From: Novipirellula aureliae
GTDB taxonomy: Bacteria; Planctomycetota; Planctomycetia; Pirellulales; Pirellulaceae
Direction of reading: 5' to 3'
Length of the DNA stretch: 64,000 nt
NCBI RefSeq assembly: GCF_007860185.1
Contig: NZ_SJPY01000006.1
Span: 186,845 to 250,844, forward strand
Part shown: positions 61,483 through 64,000 of the stretch, in pieces
Numbering within the stretch: the first letter of the stretch is position 1
Layout of the letters: each line of letters opens with the position of its first letter
The notes under the pieces: generated by a model
Told to the model about the DNA's origin: nothing
What the model saw: the letters and a program-made list of their open reading frames with translations, nothing else
The model's database searches: none
Translations under genes and position numbers: made by a program

Positions 61483-62319
61483 TCAATGATTGTTCGCCTC
61501 GATGAAATCAATCACAGGAGTCGGATCTTTTAGGCCGTGCGGGTGGTGTCCCTTTTCCTCGAAAATAATCCGGATGCTACCGCCCAATTTTTCGTAGCGT
61601 TCCTTCATGATCGCACCGTTCTCCTCATACGGCACGGTCGTGTCTATCGTGCCACACCCCATCAGGATCGGCACCCCAGCTTTGGCCAATGGTTCGAGCC
61701 AATCAATCGGACTCACTTTCGCGGCGAGCGCCTCTTCGTCAGAGGCAAAACCGTACGTTTCCTTCAGCAGCTTCCACGAACCGGCACTACCGGAGCCCTT
61801 CGAACCACTGTTGGGAACCCGTTTTCCAGCTGGCCAGCTCTTCACGTTACAGACTCCGTTGTCCACATAGATGCTGTCCACCTTTTCCGGATTGGCGGAG
61901 GCCCAGCGGAATAGTGCCAACGTTTCTCGGCTCATCGATCCCATCGAGAGCGTTTTCGAAAATCCATATTCTTGCGTCAGCAAGTTATACGCAGCATCAA
62001 TCGCGGCGTTCCCACGAGGATGGCCGGAGACATCGCCGGGCGCAATGACGACATGCCAGCCCTGTTCAAGCAGCTTGAGATCGCCGGCGGTGAATTGCTC
62101 GACCGCTCCACCGTTCTTACCCCAGAAGATGCTCCTCCAAAGCCAGGGCTTGCCTGCAGCGGCCTGCTTCGGACAAACCACAAAGATCGTTCCCTGCGGG
62201 GTCGAAACGGCATACCGTTCAAAACCGCGAAAATCAGTCTTTTCGCCTGAGAATGTGAAGTCTGCAGCCTGGACAGTTCCGCCCAGCAACAGCAGTAGAG
62301 AGAATAAAATGGTTTTCAA
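61483..62319 (-). CDS. Secreted alpha/beta-hydrolase-fold protein
   Basis: A 278-residue exported hydrolase. I start it at TTG 62319, which has GAGGAG at good spacing (cgaggagaacgcTTG) and opens the signal MKTILFSLLLLLGGTVQAAD. The frame upstream to 62763 is not protein-like. The fold shows an oxyanion-region strand GWHVVIAPGDVSGHPRGN and the nucleophile elbow SMGSMSRETLALFRWASANP, where the serine in MSRE takes the place of the usual GxSxGG. The Asp is in CGTIDTTVPYEENGA and the His in EKGHHPHGLKDP. Relatives near planctomycete glycan genes are annotated as esterases or simply as alpha/beta hydrolases. It may deacylate an esterified polysaccharide; the substrate is unproven. Confidence 0.8.
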   Translation of the reverse strand: MKTILFSLLLLLGGTVQAADFTFSGEKTDFRGFERYAVSTPQGTIFVVCPKQAAAGKPWLWRSIFWGKNGGAVEQFTAGDLKLLEQGWHVVIAPGDVSGHPRGNAAIDAAYNLLTQEYGFSKTLSMGSMSRETLALFRWASANPEKVDSIYVDNGVCNVKSWPAGKRVPNSGSKGSGSAGSWKLLKETYGFASDEEALAAKVSPIDWLEPLAKAGVPILMGCGTIDTTVPYEENGAIMKERYEKLGGSIRIIFEEKGHHPHGLKDPTPVIDFIEANNH

Positions 62320-62802
62320 AGCGTTCTCCTCGTTCGATTCTATCCGGCGTCGATTGCGGAATTCGAGAACATCCCACTTCCACGTTCCACCGAAATTCAT
62401 TGTTTGGTCTTTCCCCTTTCCATCTTGTTTCAGTCTGTCTTTGGAAACAAGCCGTAGTTCAAGAATGGCGTCTCTTGCGGAAACGGAGTTTCGCCACCGA
62501 CCACCAGCGATTGACGAGAGGCTTGATAACCATCGACGATCGTCGACTCTGGATCGGGGTTGTATTCTGCTTCGACCTAACCACGAATAAAGCAACAACC
62601 TAAAAACTTCACAACCGCCGCAGGGACCGGATCGATGGCGGCATCGCGTGAAACGCCGCGGCAAACAGCACGCCCTTTTCGACGGCTTCAATTTTTTCCG
62701 ACAGATTCTGTTTGCCCTTTTTTTCGCCGCTTGTTCGTGCACGTTGTAGCATGCGCAAAGCAATCCCCCAGATAACCCGAGCTAAAAGGTGCGTCGTTTC
62801 AC
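62320..62802. other. Intergenic region, no supported feature
   Basis: 483 bp between the hydrolase start and the small lipoprotein gene's 3' end. Long frames on either strand lack protein-like sequence. No terminator or repeat was recognised. Confidence 0.4.
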
Positions 62803-62976
62803 CTAGTTAGCCTCAGCAGCTTCTTGGGCTGCATCGAGATTGGCTTGCTGCGCAGCGGTTTGGGGCACCGCAACCTCCTGCACCGACTCTGTTTGCGTGG
62901 GAGGCGCGGGGGTATCACTGCACCCGACCAATACAAAGGACAGCAACAGTGCACATACAGCTGTGAAATTTTTCAT
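62803..62976 (-). CDS. Small lipoprotein
   Basis: A 57-residue protein, MKNFTAVCALLLSFVLVGCS onwards. The lipobox LVGC places the lipidated cysteine at residue 19. The short mature part is Pro/Thr-rich, then an alanine- and glutamine-rich helix (TAAQQANLDAAQEAAEAN). Such small lipoproteins commonly follow DUF1559 genes in planctomycetes, as here, where the DUF1559 gene ends 143 bp upstream on the same strand with a terminator in between. It is anchored to a membrane and its function is unknown. Confidence 0.7.
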   Translation of the reverse strand: MKNFTAVCALLLSFVLVGCSDTPAPPTQTESVQEVAVPQTAAQQANLDAAQEAAEAN

Positions 62977-63054
62977 CAGGGATCCCTAGGCTTTCAAAGT
63001 TTGAAGAATTGAGCGACCGAAACCGGCGCAGTAATCGGATGTTGGAGTTTCAAG

Positions 63055-63102
63055 AATTTAAAAAATGCGGGCCGCACCGCAAGGACTCGTGCTGCGACCC
63101 GC
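63055..63102 (-). terminator. Rho-independent terminator of the DUF1559 gene
   Basis: On the minus strand gcgggtcgcagcac pairs with gtgcggcccgc around a short loop, followed by a T-tract (attttttaaa). It lies 17 bp after the DUF1559 stop at 63119. Confidence 0.8.
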
Positions 63103-63118
63103 AAGGCGAATCGAGAAA

Positions 63119-64000
63119 TTAGAATTCCTCGCTAATGACTTCACGTGCCGCACGGGTGCCCAACGATCCCCAGAGACCGTATGGACTTGCTGCCCCAGGA
63201 CCGTTGTTGGTAGCCACTCCGCCATTTGCGGACACAGGAGTATTGGCACCATTGCCAGCTTCAATTGAATCAGTGATGAACTTGACGGCGCCATCACCCA
63301 TCAACACGTGGCAGCCTCCTTGGTGGCGACTACTCGGAGGTAGCACTCCGGATCGCTGCCTCTCAAACGTTTGAACGTCTCCCACTTCGAATGTAGCCAA
63401 AAGACAGGTGGGGCTATTGGGAGGTAGCATCGTATTCATGACCGTAAACACGGGTTGCCCACCTGCCCAGCGATGGCCTCGACCTTCGTTCGCATCTAGA
63501 AGGCTAGCGACCATAAAAAACTGTGGTCTTGTAGGATCAATATCGGCGTGATTGCTACAGAGGCTCGGCGAACCTGTCGGAGCAGTACCGTACGTATCAC
63601 CGAGCATCGCCAAATCAGTCCTGGGCATCGTTCTGACATCGAGATCCCCGAGATCTGTCGCAATTTCACCTGCAATAATCGTATTGGATAAACCGTCGAC
63701 AATATCGCGGAATCCCATTTTTTCCCGTGGTACGAACGCCCCACGCTGTGCAGCCTGGAGTTGCTGACTGCGGGCCGTGGTCGAATTGAAGGAATTGTCA
63801 TATTGCCCAGCACTACCCCGGAAGGGGCTATCACCGAGACACGCTGCATAGTTCACTCGGGCATAAGCGGGCAGCCCTGATCCAGGATCGCTCGGGCATC
63901 GCAGGGTAGGAATCTCGGTCTGCCAAGGACCATAATTGCCACCATTGTTGGGCGAAGGCCCCATTGCACTGTACGGCACACCACCGCCTCGACCAGTTGT
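63119..64000 (-). CDS. DUF1559 pseudopilin-like protein, 5' end outside window
   Basis: The C-terminal 293 codons of a DUF1559 (SBP_bac_10-type) protein; the frame stays open to the right edge, so the prepilin-like N terminus lies outside. Diagnostic blocks: NYGPWQTEIPTLRCPSDPG, NYAACLGDSPFRG, MGFRDIVDGLSNTIIAGE, and the closing SRHQGGCHVLMGDGAVKFIT and PYGLWGSLGTRAAREV. These proteins carry a type IV pilin-like methylation motif and are hugely expanded in planctomycetes; they are thought to form surface or periplasmic pseudopilin structures. The terminator follows at once, then a small lipoprotein gene. Confidence 0.9.
   Translation of the reverse strand, partial: TTGRGGGVPYSAMGPSPNNGGNYGPWQTEIPTLRCPSDPGSGLPAYARVNYAACLGDSPFRGSAGQYDNSFNSTTARSQQLQAAQRGAFVPREKMGFRDIVDGLSNTIIAGEIATDLGDLDVRTMPRTDLAMLGDTYGTAPTGSPSLCSNHADIDPTRPQFFMVASLLDANEGRGHRWAGGQPVFTVMNTMLPPNSPTCLLATFEVGDVQTFERQRSGVLPPSSRHQGGCHVLMGDGAVKFITDSIEAGNGANTPVSANGGVATNNGPGAASPYGLWGSLGTRAAREVISEEF

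Noticed and set aside
61871-62590. 239-codon plus-strand frame
   Set aside because: Mostly antisense to the alpha/beta hydrolase gene and Ser/Arg/Pro-rich as expected for a shadow frame.

Overview
The window reads as a chromosomal segment of a marine planctomycete, most likely a Pirellulaceae (Rhodopirellula-like) bacterium. The support is compositional: eight full-length secreted sulfatases, a DUF1559 pseudopilin-like protein, a FecR-type anti-sigma protein, a DUF1080 protein, a GH172/DUF2961 protein, a twin-arginine Gfo/Idh/MocA oxidoreductase, BlaI, FG-GAP repeats, and long intergenic stretches of dispersed palindromic repeats. No rRNA, tRNA or CRISPR was recognised.

Layout. 1-834 is a repeat field with four tandem 122-bp units. 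835-2493 (-) is a secreted protein with a nucleoside-hydrolase-like domain. 2909-8482 (+) carries a stub of an ECF sigma factor, its FecR partner, a sulfatase and a beta-helix enzyme. 9608-14505 (+) holds an AhpD-like protein, an unknown, a sulfatase and a DsbD-alpha/FG-GAP fusion. 14873-17176 (-) is a two-gene unit (double-module S51 peptidase plus DUF1080). 17466-18826 is a 293-bp repeat array. 18831-23081 (-) has two sulfatases, a sulfatase stub and a broken Y1/RAYT transposase. 23477-26690 (+) has a FAD oxidoreductase and a cupin-like protein. 27013-41232 (-) has a beta-helix enzyme, three sulfatases, GH172, an oxidoreductase and an HtrA-like protease, with relics between them. 41345-43632 is a strip of decayed genes around BlaI. 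43892-60773 (-) is the densest glycan-degradation block. 61483-64000 (-) has an alpha/beta hydrolase, a small lipoprotein and the truncated DUF1559 gene.

How the genes fit together. Two GH29-type alpha-L-fucosidases, a GH95-like module, three GH141-type right-handed beta-helix proteins, a GH28-type protein, a GHL15-like protein, GH172 and many sulfatases nearly all carry export signals. This is the gene set expected for stepwise desulfation and depolymerisation of a sulfated, fucose-rich polysaccharide such as a fucoidan. The substrate is inferred. No SusC/SusD pair or dedicated transporter is visible, and no formylglycine-generating enzyme lies in the window.

The less ordinary content is architectural and evolutionary. 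It includes a GH95-like plus beta-propeller fusion, PDZ domains on two beta-helix enzymes, an HtrA-like protease whose second half is a pseudo-protease split by a PDZ domain, and an S51 peptidase with a dead duplicated module. At least eight gene relics are visible, three of them sulfatases. Several palindromic or MITE-like elements occur, and perfect 13-24 bp tandem duplications recur in the intergenic DNA.
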